Assembly: GCA_003533505.1 (NCBI GenBank)
Contig: DQGD01000007.1
Span: 52,121-116,120, forward strand
From: Clostridiales bacterium
GTDB taxonomy: Bacteria; Bacillota; Clostridia; Christensenellales; Pumilibacteraceae
Reading direction: 5' to 3'
Length of the DNA: 64,000 nt
Below are positions 44,830-57,055 of the stretch, in pieces. Positions within the stretch are counted from its first letter, which is position 1. Each line of letters starts with the position of its first letter. The translations under genes and the position numbers were made by a program. The notes under the pieces are model-generated. The model did no database searches. It was not told the DNA's origin and saw only the letters and a list, made by a program, of their open reading frames with translations.

Positions 44830-45102
44830 CTGTGCTAGGCGGGGAGCCAGCGGTGCCCTGTACCTACAATCCGCTACAGTAGGGCTGAATGCCGTCCTCG
44901 GTGCGGCCTGTGGAAGGTCTGTTATCGTATAAGTGGCGTTGATACCAAGGTCTTGTGCAACTTCGTACCGTGAACCGTGTCAGGACGGGGACGTAGCAGC
45001 ACTAAGCGGACCACGACGTGTGCCACAAGGTAGCTTTGGAGGAGTCGGCTGTCGGGAGAACGCTTCGGCAGACCGTATCAAAGACGGAAGCACAGTTTTT
45101 TT
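44830..45102 (+). ncRNA. ffs: Signal recognition particle RNA, large (Alu-containing) bacterial type
   Basis: The 5' part has the Alu-domain sequence TGCTAGGCGGGGAG and GCGGTGCCCTGTACC with AGGGCTGAAT. The S domain has GTGTCAGGACG-GGGA-CGTAGCAGCAC near 44977-45003, matching the helix 8 GGTCAGG...AGCAGC signature with a GNRA-type GGGA tetraloop. The terminal stem CTGTGCT (44830-44836) pairs with AGCACAG (45089-45095), followed by seven T as terminator. About 270 bases, the normal size in Bacillota. It scaffolds Ffh for membrane-protein targeting. Confidence 0.93.
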
Positions 45103-45258
45103 GCAAGGCGGTTGAGAGGAGAGCGGAACGTTCTTCTCTCAATATCATAGTAGGCGCGTTTTGCCGCCGTTCCCGAAGCCGATATTATGGCACGGGGACT
45201 TTTGCGTAAAAGCGCGCCGCATAAACAACGCTCGAGATTGTCACGGTAGGAGAGGCTT
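45103..45258 (+). promoter_or_regulatory. ileS upstream region: hairpin and probable promoter
   Basis: A stem TTGAGAGGAGA/TCTTCTCTCAA (about 45112-45141) is followed by TTGCCG at 45161-45166 and TATTAT at 45183-45188 with spacer 16. No T-box consensus (AGGGTGGNACCGCG) is present, which is unusual for a clostridial ileS. Confidence 0.5.
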
Positions 45259-48368
<3,110 letters not shown>

Positions 48369-48369
<1 letters not shown>

Positions 48370-49235
48370 TGACGACGAGCTGGAAAGATTACGAAATAAT
48401 AGCTACGGGCGGCGGCGAAAAGCTCGAGCGGTGGGGCAAGGTATACCTGCTGCGCCCCGACCCCCAGGCAATCTGGGCGGCGCCGTTCGACATGGCGAAG
48501 TATCCGCGGCTTAACGCGCGTTACGTCCGCTCGTCCGACGGCGGCGGCAGGTGGGAATACTACCGCCCGATGCCCGACGAGTGGCAGATAGGCTGGGAGG
48601 ATTGCAGGTTTCTGATTAAGCCCATGGGCTTCAAGCACACCGGGCTTTTCCCCGAGCAAGCCGAGAATTGGGCGAAAATGCGCGAGCTGGTGAAAACGGC
48701 GAACGACCGCCCCAAAGTACTCAACCTTTTCGGGTATACGGGCGGCGCTTCCGTCGCGCTTGCGAACGCCGGAGCGATAGTCACTCACGTCGACGCGGCT
48801 AAGGGTATGGTAGACCGCTGCCGCAATAACGCGGAGCTCAGCGGCTGCCCCTCGGACGGCATACGCTATATCGTTGACGACTGCAAGAAGTTCGTGCTCC
48901 GCGAGATAAAACGCGGCAAGACCTACAACGCGGTGCTGATGGACCCGCCGAGCTACGGCAGAGGCCCCTCCGGCGAAACGTGGAAATTAGAGGACAGCCT
49001 CTGCGAGCTCGCCGCGCTGGTGGCGAAGGTGCTGGACAAGCCGCTGTTCTACCTTATCAACAGTTACACCACGGGGCTTCAGCCCACGGTGATAAAGAAC
49101 GTGCTGTCGCTCGCGATGCACGACGAAAGAGGAAAAATCGAAGCCTACGAGCTGACTTTGCCCGTGACGGACGAGTCCAAGGGCAAAATCGAGCTGCCGT
49201 GCGGTTGCAGCGGACTGTGGAAGAGCGCAAGATGA
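48369..49235 (+). CDS. Class I SAM-dependent rRNA methyltransferase (RlmI-like)
   Basis: The 288-residue product has a Rossmann methyltransferase core: VLNLFGYTGGASVALANAGA (motif I) near 118-137, VTHVDAAKGMVDRCRNNA, and the catalytic-site motif LMDPPSYGRGPSG. It lacks the N-terminal PUA domain of RlmI, having instead about 80 residues with IWAAPFDM. The family methylates cytosine C5 or guanine in 23S rRNA; the target is unknown. The ATG at 48369 shares a base with the ileS stop, and its own stop overlaps the pseudouridine synthase start. Confidence 0.88.
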
Positions 49236-49963
49236 ACGAGGTGCAAATGAACGAAGAACTTACGGTTTTATACGAGGACAATCACCTTTTGGTGGTGCTC
49301 AAGCCTCAGAACGTGCCCACGCAGGGCGACTCGACGGGCGACCGTGACCTTTTGACGATGGTCAAGGACTATATAAAGCGCACGCACGACAAGCCGGGCG
49401 AAGCGTTTGCAGGGCTCGTGCACAGGCTCGACCGTCCGACGGGCGGCGTTATGGTGTTCGCCAAGACCAGCAAGGCGGCGGCAAGGCTGAGCGAGCAAAT
49501 CCGCGAGGGTAATTTCGAAAAGCGTTACCTCGCCGTCACTGTGGGAACGCCGCGCGACCGTCAGGCACGGCTGAGCGATTACCTCTTAAAAGACGAGAAG
49601 AACAACCGCGTGACCGTCGTGCCGGCTCCGATAGAGGGAGCAAAACGCGCCGAGCTCATTTACAAGGTGCTGGAAACCACGCCCAAGCTCGCGCTTGTGG
49701 ACATCAAGCTGCTTACCGGCAGGTCGCATCAGGCGAGAGTGCAGCTTCAGCACATCGGCACGCCGATTTTCGGCGACGCGCGCTACGGCGGCGACGTGCT
49801 TGCGAAAGGACACAACCTTGCGCTGTGGGCTTACGAGCTGAGATTTTATCATCCCACGACGAAAATGCCGATGGTGTTCGTCGCGGCTCCGCCCGAGGAC
49901 AAGACCCCGTGGAAATTCTTTGACATCGAGCGCTACGTTTCGGTTGTCGCGCCGAGAAGATAA
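49232..49963 (+). CDS. RluA-family pseudouridine synthase
   Basis: The 243-residue product converts uridine to pseudouridine in rRNA or tRNA. The catalytic Asp is in GLVHRLDRPTGGVMVFAKT, and LLTGRSHQARVQLQHIGTPI and GDARYGG are conserved. No S4 domain is present, so it is of the short RluA/RluC-C type. ATG 49232 gives an ATGA overlap with the methyltransferase stop; an alternative ATG 49247 with GAGG five bases upstream is nearly as good. Pairing with an rRNA methyltransferase suggests a ribosome-modification unit. Confidence 0.9.
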   Translation: MNEVQMNEELTVLYEDNHLLVVLKPQNVPTQGDSTGDRDLLTMVKDYIKRTHDKPGEAFAGLVHRLDRPTGGVMVFAKTSKAAARLSEQIREGNFEKRYLAVTVGTPRDRQARLSDYLLKDEKNNRVTVVPAPIEGAKRAELIYKVLETTPKLALVDIKLLTGRSHQARVQLQHIGTPIFGDARYGGDVLAKGHNLALWAYELRFYHPTTKMPMVFVAAPPEDKTPWKFFDIERYVSVVAPRR

Positions 49964-50016
49964 CGGCAAAAGCCGACTTAAATCAAGTAAATCCATATAA
50001 AAGGAGATATATAGCT

Positions 50017-51534
50017 ATGATTATTTATTCGTGTATCGAGAATTTATTGCAGTATGCGCAGTCGCATCTGCTGCTCGACGACCTCGACGTGATTTACACG
50101 CGCAACAGGCTGATGCAGGAACTCAGACTCGAGGACTACGTTCAGTATGAAACCGACGTCGACGCCATCGACGAAATGACCTGCCCCGACGACGTGCTTA
50201 CGCCCATTGTCGACTACGCGGTGGAAAAGGGGATTATCGGCGACGAAAACCGCGAGGAGTTCGGCGACCGCATTATGGACATCGTCAGCCTCAAGCCCAG
50301 CGAGGTGGTGGACATGTTCGATAGCCTTCATTCTACCAGCGCGGCAAAGGCGTTCGATTGGCTGTACGATTACTCGGTCAAGAACGATTACGTCAAGCAG
50401 ACGAAGATAGCCAAAAACAAGCATTGGGAGGCAAAGTCCACTCGCGGCAAGCTGGAAATCACGATTAACCTTTCAAAGCCCGAAAAGAACAACAAGGACA
50501 CGGCAAAGCTGTTGAAAACCAAGAGCGCGACCTATCCGCCCTGCATGATTTGCAAGGAGAACGAGGGTTATGCCGGTCACGGCGTTTACCGTCAGAATCT
50601 CCGCACCGTGCCGCTCACGCTGGACGGAGAGGATTGGTTCTGGCAGTTCTCGCCCTATGCGTACTTCAATCAGCACGGCATAGCGATAAACGGCGAGCAC
50701 ACGCCCATGAAAGTCAATCCGTCCACCGTGCGCAAGCTTCTGGACTTTGTGGACTACAACCCCGGATACTTTATCGGCTGCAACGCCGCGCTGCCCATCG
50801 TCGGCGGCTCGATACTCACTCACGACCATTTCCAGGGCGGACTGAAACAGCTCCCGATGCACAAAGCGCCCAATCTCAAGAAGTACAAGAGCGCAGAGTA
50901 CCCCTACGTCGACACCTATATCGTCGATTGGTACAACTCGGTCATTCGCCTCGAGTCCGACAGCAAAAAGACTATCGCCGAGTTCGCAGGCAAGATTATC
51001 GAGCAGTGGAAGGAGTACAGCGACGAATCCGTGGGCGTAATCGCGAGAGAGGGCGACGAGGCTCACAACGCCGTCACGCCGGTTGCGAGAAAAATCGGCG
51101 ACAAGTATATCGTCGAGCTTATTCTGCGCAATAACCGCACTTCCGACGAGTACCCCGACGGCATTTTCCACGTTCACCCCGAGTATCAGAACATCAAGGC
51201 GGAGTCAATCGGACTTATCGAAGCGATGGGCTTGTTTATTCTGCCCGGGCGGCTCGACCGTCAGCTCGCCGAGGTGGAGAAGTACCTCACGCGCGAGGTC
51301 AAGTATTCGAGAGCTGCGCTTGCCGACGACATGAAAATTCATGCCGACATGATTGAAAGGCTGATGAAGGAATACCCGAAGAACACCGCCAAGGAAGCCG
51401 AGCTAAACGTCAAGGACGAGGTAAACCGCGTTTGCGAGTGTATTTTGGACAACACCGCCGTGTTCAAAAAGGACGAAGCAGGCGTCGCCGCGTTCGACAG
51501 GTTTATGAACACTATCGGCGCAGTCGAGCAGTAA
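50017..51534 (+). CDS. galT: UDP-glucose--hexose-1-phosphate uridylyltransferase, class II
   Basis: The 505-residue product is the Bacillota-type GalT, unrelated in length to the 350-residue E. coli form. Key stretches are TYPPCMICKENEGYAGH, AYFNQHGIAINGEHTPM and GGSILTHDHFQGGLKQLPMH, the last holding the His-x-His active-site region. It exchanges UMP between UDP-glucose and galactose-1-phosphate in the Leloir pathway. No galK or galE is adjacent. AAAGGAGATATATAGCT before ATG 50017 is a strong ribosome site. Galactose released by the GH2 enzyme could enter here. Confidence 0.94.
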   Translation: MIIYSCIENLLQYAQSHLLLDDLDVIYTRNRLMQELRLEDYVQYETDVDAIDEMTCPDDVLTPIVDYAVEKGIIGDENREEFGDRIMDIVSLKPSEVVDMFDSLHSTSAAKAFDWLYDYSVKNDYVKQTKIAKNKHWEAKSTRGKLEITINLSKPEKNNKDTAKLLKTKSATYPPCMICKENEGYAGHGVYRQNLRTVPLTLDGEDWFWQFSPYAYFNQHGIAINGEHTPMKVNPSTVRKLLDFVDYNPGYFIGCNAALPIVGGSILTHDHFQGGLKQLPMHKAPNLKKYKSAEYPYVDTYIVDWYNSVIRLESDSKKTIAEFAGKIIEQWKEYSDESVGVIAREGDEAHNAVTPVARKIGDKYIVELILRNNRTSDEYPDGIFHVHPEYQNIKAESIGLIEAMGLFILPGRLDRQLAEVEKYLTREVKYSRAALADDMKIHADMIERLMKEYPKNTAKEAELNVKDEVNRVCECILDNTAVFKKDEAGVAAFDRFMNTIGAVEQ

Positions 51535-51906
51535 CCGAATCGCAAATATCGGCAAGAATACAGCGTTACAAGAACGGCAATGTTGTAAGTCGGCAGTTTC
51601 TGTAAGTCGGTAATGGCTTAAAAAGCAGATTTGTCAAAAAGTAAAATTCGTAAGAAGTGAAATCTATGAAAAGCCGCGGTTTTCTCCTGACGCCGCGGCT
51701 TTTTCGCGCTTTTACCCGTGTGCCGGTTAGACTTACGCCCGGTACGCCGCGGCAGTCCCTCGGCTAAAATCATCGTAAAATCCGCTCTTTGCGGCGCGCG
51801 CGTTTTCACCTGACAAATATATGTGCAAACTACCACAAAACCTAACCTTATTATAAAACCGAAATTGTCAAGAAAGGGGTTTTGAACGTTCTCATTATTT
51901 TATTCC
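51535..51906. other. galT-tilS intergenic region
   Basis: No gene. It contains the terminator at 51671 and a 19-base sequence TAAAATCATCGTAAAATCC at 51765-51783 that recurs at 57502-57520 within a loosely similar GC-rich context. Confidence 0.6.
51671..51704 (+). terminator. Terminator after galT
   Basis: AAGCCGCGG (51671-51679) and CCGCGGCTT (51693-51701) plus T-run. Confidence 0.82.
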
Positions 51907-51935
51907 TTGACAAAAAGTCCCAAGTATTTTATAAT
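51907..51935 (+). promoter_or_regulatory. Perfect promoter predicting a leaderless tilS transcript
   Basis: TTGACA at 51907-51912 and TATAAT at 51930-51935 with exactly 17 bases between. The tilS ATG at 51943 is 7 bases past the -10 box, so transcription should begin at or one base before the start codon. Confidence 0.85.
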
Positions 51936-51942
51936 TCATAAT

Positions 51943-53325
51943 ATGAGTAAAAGTACGGACAAGCCCGATAAAAAATCTGCCGTCGAGGCGAAGAAAAGCA
52001 CCTGCGATAAGCTCCCCGAAGCGGCTTTTGCGGCGCTTTGGCGATGCGTTAAGCCTACCGAAAAGATAGCGGTGGCGGTGTCGGGCGGCGCGGATTCGAT
52101 GTGCCTTCTCGACCTTGCGGCGCGGTATTTTCCTTTAACTCAAATCACCGTTCTTAACGTCGAGCACGGCATACGCGGCGAAAATTCGCGGAGCGACAGC
52201 GCGTTCGTCGAAGCCGCGGCAAAGCGTTACGGCGTTAAGTTTATCGGCAAATCGGTGGACGTGCCGAGGCTTGCCGAAAACAGCGGCAGGAGCGAGGAAA
52301 CTGAAGCGCGGCTCGCGAGAAAGGCGTTTTTCGCCGAAGCGCTGAATAGCGGCGTTGCGGACAAAATCCTGACCGCGCACGCCCTCGGCGACCGCACCGA
52401 GGGCGTGCTGATGCACGTTTTCCGCGGCTCGGGAATAAAGGGGCTTATCGGCATGAGCGAGGCGGACGGCGACTACGTCCATCCGCTGATAACCGTGCCG
52501 CGTGCCGAAATCGAAAGGTATAATCGCGAGCGCGGCGTGGAGTTCGTGACCGACGCAACCAACGCCGACGACAAATATACGCGTAACTTCGTGAGAAACA
52601 GGGTAATTCCGCTGATAAACGAGCGATACAGCCTCGACTCGGCGATTGCCGCGCTCAGCAAAAACGCGGCGGCCGACGACGAGTTTATACGCTCGCAGTT
52701 AAACTATGACAATATCACCTCGGACGGCGAGGCGGTATACGTTGCCGAAGCCGCGCTGAAAACGCCGTTCGCGCTTGCCTCGCGCTACGTTTTCGAGGCG
52801 GCAAAAAGAGCCGGCTATCCCGTCGACCTCGGGAGAAAGCAAGTAGAGGCGGCGTTGTCGCTGACTTCTTCCGAAAACGGGGCTAGAGCGGAGCTCGGCG
52901 GCGGCTTGACGGCGGCGAAGGAGTACGGCGTAATCGCGTTCTACACCGAAAACGCCGACGAAGCAGAAATCGAGGAACTGCCGTTCGCGCCGGGCTTTAC
53001 GCAGTTTGCGGACGGAATAATCGAGGTTACGTCCGTTGACCCCGTACCCGTTCGCGGCAGACTGATTATCGACGGCGACAAAGTGCCGTTCGGGGCGGTG
53101 GTGAGGACGCGGCGCGAGGGCGACGTGTTCCGCGCTTACGGCGGCGGCAGCAAAAAGCTGAAGGAATATCTTATCGATTGCAAAATTCCGCTCAGAAAAC
53201 GCGACAAATTGCCGCTGTTGTGTTATAATGATAAGGTGCTTGCGATTTTCGGGCTGGAAATTTCCGACGACGTGAAAATCACCGATGGCACCATAAACGC
53301 GTTGGAGCTTAAATACTCGGTCTAG
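51943..53325 (+). CDS. tilS: tRNA(Ile)-lysidine synthetase
   Basis: The 460-residue product adds lysine to C34 of the CAU-anticodon tRNA-Ile, an essential step. The PP-loop ATP-binding motif is IAVAVSGGADSMCLLDLAAR near residues 44-63. DATNADDKYTRNFVRNRVIP is the TilS signature, and the C-terminal domain has VRTRREGDVFRAYGGGSKKLKEYL. No other plausible start lies between 51943 and the PP-loop, and there is no Shine-Dalgarno sequence; the promoter abuts the ATG. It heads tilS-hpt-trmN-rsmI-dnaA, and tilS-hpt is a widespread Bacillota pair. Confidence 0.95.
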   Translation: MSKSTDKPDKKSAVEAKKSTCDKLPEAAFAALWRCVKPTEKIAVAVSGGADSMCLLDLAARYFPLTQITVLNVEHGIRGENSRSDSAFVEAAAKRYGVKFIGKSVDVPRLAENSGRSEETEARLARKAFFAEALNSGVADKILTAHALGDRTEGVLMHVFRGSGIKGLIGMSEADGDYVHPLITVPRAEIERYNRERGVEFVTDATNADDKYTRNFVRNRVIPLINERYSLDSAIAALSKNAAADDEFIRSQLNYDNITSDGEAVYVAEAALKTPFALASRYVFEAAKRAGYPVDLGRKQVEAALSLTSSENGARAELGGGLTAAKEYGVIAFYTENADEAEIEELPFAPGFTQFADGIIEVTSVDPVPVRGRLIIDGDKVPFGAVVRTRREGDVFRAYGGGSKKLKEYLIDCKIPLRKRDKLPLLCYNDKVLAIFGLEISDDVKITDGTINALELKYSV

Positions 53326-53392
53326 CGCGGCAAAGCTTATATTCAAGCCCAAAACGCCCGTGCGGCGTCAAATATACGGAGGACAAACTACA

Positions 53393-53941
53393 ATGGGACT
53401 TAACAAAAACGTGCTTTACACCGAAGCCGACATTCGCGCCAGAGTCAAGGAAATGGGCGCGCAGATAACCGAAACCTACACCGACGACAAGCCCGTCGTG
53501 TGCGTGTGCGTGCTGCGCGGCGCGGTGATGTTCTACACCGACCTCATGAAGGAGATAAAGTCGGACAACGTGGTGTACGATTTCGTCACGCTGTCGAGCT
53601 ATGAAAACGCGCTCGTCGCCGGCTCGATGACCACGACCGGCAAAATCAAGCTCATTCAGGACTTGCGCGAAAACGTCGAAGGCAAGCACGTTCTCGTCGT
53701 CGAGGACATCGTGGATTCGGGCTTTACCGTGGCGTACCTGCGTCAGTATTTCGCCTCCAAGAATCCGCTCGACGTCCGCATCGCATGTCTCCTCGACAAG
53801 CCGATGTGCAGAAAGACCGACGCCAAAGCCGACTACGTCGCGTTCACGCTCGAACGCCCGGCGTACATAATCGGTTACGGACTTGACAGCGACCAGAAAT
53901 ACCGTAACCTCGACGGCATTTACGAGGTCATCGAGGGTTGA
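53393..53941 (+). CDS. hpt: Hypoxanthine phosphoribosyltransferase
   Basis: The 182-residue purine-salvage enzyme converts hypoxanthine and guanine to nucleotides. The PRPP-binding motif is VLVVEDIVDSGFTVAYL, and CVLRGAVMFYTDL is the other conserved phosphate-contact loop. ATG 53393 follows GGAGG by about 12 bases. Its stop overlaps the next gene's TTG start (TTGA at 53938). Confidence 0.94.
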   Translation: MGLNKNVLYTEADIRARVKEMGAQITETYTDDKPVVCVCVLRGAVMFYTDLMKEIKSDNVVYDFVTLSSYENALVAGSMTTTGKIKLIQDLRENVEGKHVLVVEDIVDSGFTVAYLRQYFASKNPLDVRIACLLDKPMCRKTDAKADYVAFTLERPAYIIGYGLDSDQKYRNLDGIYEVIEG

Positions 53942-54675
53942 GTAGCCGCACGACGGACGAAACCCCGACCAAAGCCGACTGCGAGAGCTTTTTGCGAAGC
54001 GGCGAGAGAATCGACGACCTTTTGGTCAACGGGCTGAAAATCATTCAGAACCCGAGTGCGTTCTGCTTCGGCTGCGACGCGGTGGAAATCGCCAATTTCG
54101 TGACGGGAGGCGCGCGCGACCGCGCGGTAGACCTCGGCAGCGGCACGGGAATAATAACCATTCTGCTCGGCGGCAAAAAAGGCATTCGCTGCACCGGCGT
54201 GGAAATTCAGCCTGAAATGGCGGAAATGTCGCGGCGAAGTATAGAAATGAACGGCTTAGGCGGCGTTTGCGATATTATCGCTGCGCCCATGCAGAACGTA
54301 AGGGAGCATTTTCCGTCCGGTTACGCCACTATCGTCGTCAGCAATCCGCCTTACCGCAAAAAGGACGGCGGAGCGGAAATCGAGAACAAGTCGATTGCGC
54401 TCGCGCGGCACGAAATCGCGGTTACGCTCGCGGAAGTAGTCGAAGCCGCCGCGTACCTTACGCGCCCGGGCGGACGGTTTTACCTCGTCCACCGCGCCGA
54501 CAGGCTGGGCGAAATAATCTACGAGTGCAAAAGCCGTCGGCTCGAGCCCAAAACGCTTCAGGCGCTGACGCCGGGAGCGGGCAAACCGCCGCACCTTATT
54601 ATGCTCAAATGCGTAAAGGACGGCAGAGAGGGCATAGAAATTCTGCCCGAGAGAGTAGTCGACACCGTGGTTTAG
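53938..54675 (+). CDS. tRNA1(Val) adenine-N6 methyltransferase-like protein (YabB/TrmN family)
   Basis: The 245-residue SAM methyltransferase has DLLVNGLKIIQNPSAFCFGC at the start, the typical opening of the YabB/TrmN6 family. Motif I is VDLGSGTGIITILLGGK and the N6-adenine catalytic motif is VVSNPPYRKKDGG. It probably methylates an adenine of tRNA. The start is TTG 53938, overlapping the hpt stop by four bases, with GAGGG just upstream; no ATG or GTG lies near the family's N-terminus. Its position before rsmI matches the yabB-rsmI order in Bacillus. Confidence 0.88.
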   Translation: MSSRTTDETPTKADCESFLRSGERIDDLLVNGLKIIQNPSAFCFGCDAVEIANFVTGGARDRAVDLGSGTGIITILLGGKKGIRCTGVEIQPEMAEMSRRSIEMNGLGGVCDIIAAPMQNVREHFPSGYATIVVSNPPYRKKDGGAEIENKSIALARHEIAVTLAEVVEAAAYLTRPGGRFYLVHRADRLGEIIYECKSRRLEPKTLQALTPGAGKPPHLIMLKCVKDGREGIEILPERVVDTVV

Positions 54676-54724
54676 CGGCAGGCAAAAGTCCGTCCGCAGC
54701 CGCGCGTTTAAGAAAAGGAGAGGC

Positions 54725-55540
54725 ATGCTGTATATCGTTGCAACGCCGATAGGCAATCTCGGCGAAATAACCTACCGCGCCGTGGAAACGCTGAAATCGG
54801 CGGACGCGATACTGTGCGAGGACACGCGCCGCACCGCGGTGCTGCTCGAGCGCTACGGCATCAAAAAGCCGCTCGTGTCGTACCAGAAGTTCTCCGAAAA
54901 GGAGAAGTCTGGGTATATCGCGGACAGGCTGGAGAGCGGCGAAAACCTTGCGCTCGTGTCGGACGCAGGCATGCCGATGGTTTCCGACCCGGGTAAAATT
55001 CTCGTCGACGAGCTGATAAAACGCGGACTCGAATACACCGTTGTGAGCGGACCTTGCGCCGCGATAAACGCGCTGGTGCTGTCCGGGCAAGATACTTCGG
55101 CGTTCTGCATGTGCGGTTTTCTGCCCGAGAAAAAATCGGACAGGAAGAGGTTTATGGACAGGTTCCGCGAGCTCACGGCGACGCTCATATTCTATTCGCC
55201 GCCGCACAACGTCAGGGGCGATCTGGAGTTTCTTAAAGCCGAGCTGGGCGACCGCAACGCTTCGGTGGTGAGGGAAATAAGCAAGCTTCACGAGGAAGTC
55301 GTGCGCGGCAATCTCGCCGATTTTCCCGAGTTTACCGTCAAGGGCGAGTTCGTCATCGTCGTCGAGGGCGCAAAGGAAAAGGAAAACGCGCTGAACGCGC
55401 TTGACGTCGCCGAGCATGTGGAAAAATATATCGCGGACGGACTTGGCAAAATGGACGCGGTAAAGCGCGTCGCCGCCGACCGCAGCCGCCCGAAGTCCGA
55501 AATCTACGCCGAGTACGAAAAATCGATTAAAAAGAAATAA
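54725..55540 (+). CDS. rsmI: 16S rRNA (cytidine1402-2'-O)-methyltransferase
   Basis: The 271-residue product is a tetrapyrrole-methylase-fold enzyme methylating the 2'-O of C1402. Signatures are MLYIVATPIGNLGEITYRA, CEDTRRTAVLLERYGI and VSDAGMPMVSDPG. The length is close to the family's 280-290. AGGAGAGG precedes ATG 54725. It lies between the tRNA methyltransferase and dnaA genes in one probable operon. Confidence 0.95.
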   Translation: MLYIVATPIGNLGEITYRAVETLKSADAILCEDTRRTAVLLERYGIKKPLVSYQKFSEKEKSGYIADRLESGENLALVSDAGMPMVSDPGKILVDELIKRGLEYTVVSGPCAAINALVLSGQDTSAFCMCGFLPEKKSDRKRFMDRFRELTATLIFYSPPHNVRGDLEFLKAELGDRNASVVREISKLHEEVVRGNLADFPEFTVKGEFVIVVEGAKEKENALNALDVAEHVEKYIADGLGKMDAVKRVAADRSRPKSEIYAEYEKSIKKK

Positions 55541-55588
55541 CGGAAGAAGAACTTTGCCCGATTTGGAATTACGGTCGGAGGAGGAATA

Positions 55589-56953
55589 ATGAATTTAGCG
55601 AAGGAAATATGGCAGGATATGCTGCCCATGCTCGAAACCGAGGTCAACACCATAAGTTTCGACGTGTGGATAAAGCCGCTCGAGGCGCTGGACGTCGAGG
55701 ACGAACGGCTGGTTTTGCTTGCGCCCACGGAGGCAAACCGCGACGCGATAAACAATAATCTTCGTCCGCTGATTCGTCAGACGTTGTCCACCGTCAATCC
55801 GCTGCTTACCGACATCACGCTGCTCACGCCTGCCGAAGTCGAGAGCATCGGGGGCTCGCTCGCAGAAGCGGTGGAGAAAGCCGAGGAAAAGAACGACGAG
55901 CCGACTACGCCCAGAATGGACGCCACGCTCATCAATCCGCGCTACACGTTCGACAACTTCGTCGTGGGCGAGTGCAACCGCTTTGCCGTGGCTGCGGCGC
56001 GCGCCGTTGCAGAAGCGCCCGGGGAGCGGTACAATCCGCTGTTTATCTACGGCGGCGCGGGACTGGGCAAAACTCACATAATGCACGCAATCGGCAATTA
56101 TATAAGGAAAAACAACCAGCACCTCAAAGTGCTGTACGTTTCGTCGGAGAAGTTTGTCAACGAGCTCATCGCTTCTATTCGCTCCAAGGGCGGCAGTACC
56201 GTGGACTTTCGCGAGAAGTACCGCAGCGCGGACGTGCTGATGATTGACGATATTCAGTTCATATCCAAAAAGGAAAGCACGCAGGTCGAGATGTTTCACA
56301 CCTTCAACGACCTTTACCAGACCAACAAGCAGATAATCTTCGCTTCCGACCGTCCGCCGAAAGAGATTCCCGACCTCGAGGAAAGATTGCGCACGCGCTT
56401 TGAATGGGGACTTATCGCCGACGTTCAGCCGCCCGATCTCGAAACGCGCATCGCGATTTTGCAGAAGAAGTCGCAGCTGATGAAGTACCAGGTGCCGCAG
56501 GATGTGCTCACCTACATGGCGCAGCGCGAGGGCAGCAATATCCGCGAAATGGAGAGCCTGCTAAACAAAGTGGTGCTCCTGTCCAAGCTTTACGACAAGC
56601 CGCTGTCCGTAGACCTCGCCGCCGAGGCGTTCAAGGACTACCGCAAGCCGCAGGAGGAGGCGGTAGAGGCGGAGGACATCATCGAAGCCACGCTCAAGCT
56701 TTACCCCAACGTCAGCAAAGAGGACCTTGTGGGCAAGAAACGCGACAAGGAAGTCGTCGAGCCGAGAATGATTTGCATCTACCTCATTACCGAGCTTTTG
56801 CCGCTGCCCATGACTTCGATAGGCGCGCTGATGGGCGGCAGAGACCACACTACGATTATGCACGCGAAGAACAAGGTTGCAGGGCTTATCGGCAAGGACG
56901 AGAGAATAAAGAGCCGCGTCGAGGACATCCGCAACATGGTTTTCAAAAACTAG
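55589..56953 (+). CDS. dnaA: Chromosomal replication initiator DnaA
   Basis: The 454-residue product has domain I (residues 1-85, FDVWIKPLEAL), a short acidic linker (100-112) and the AAA+ domain with Walker A GGAGLGKTHIM, Walker B VLMIDDIQF and the RLRTRFEWGLIADVQPPD sensor region. Domain IV carries the DNA-binding signature IGALMGGRDHTTIMHAKNKV. It is normally followed by dnaN and flanked by oriC. Here it follows rsmI by 48 bases and precedes rpmE, and I find no cluster of TTATNCACA boxes nearby. GGAGGAG lies before ATG 55589. Confidence 0.96.
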   Translation: MNLAKEIWQDMLPMLETEVNTISFDVWIKPLEALDVEDERLVLLAPTEANRDAINNNLRPLIRQTLSTVNPLLTDITLLTPAEVESIGGSLAEAVEKAEEKNDEPTTPRMDATLINPRYTFDNFVVGECNRFAVAAARAVAEAPGERYNPLFIYGGAGLGKTHIMHAIGNYIRKNNQHLKVLYVSSEKFVNELIASIRSKGGSTVDFREKYRSADVLMIDDIQFISKKESTQVEMFHTFNDLYQTNKQIIFASDRPPKEIPDLEERLRTRFEWGLIADVQPPDLETRIAILQKKSQLMKYQVPQDVLTYMAQREGSNIREMESLLNKVVLLSKLYDKPLSVDLAAEAFKDYRKPQEEAVEAEDIIEATLKLYPNVSKEDLVGKKRDKEVVEPRMICIYLITELLPLPMTSIGALMGGRDHTTIMHAKNKVAGLIGKDERIKSRVEDIRNMVFKN

Positions 56954-57055
56954 CCCGGGGGCACGCTGCGGCAGGTGCGTGGGCAAACTTCGGGGAAAAT
57001 TAAGGAAAAAATCCGATTTTTGGGGCAAAACCCGTAAAAACACCGTTAAAAACGA

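Noticed and set aside
45103..45258. T-box riboswitch upstream of ileS
   Set aside because: The antiterminator consensus and specifier architecture are absent and the space is too short.
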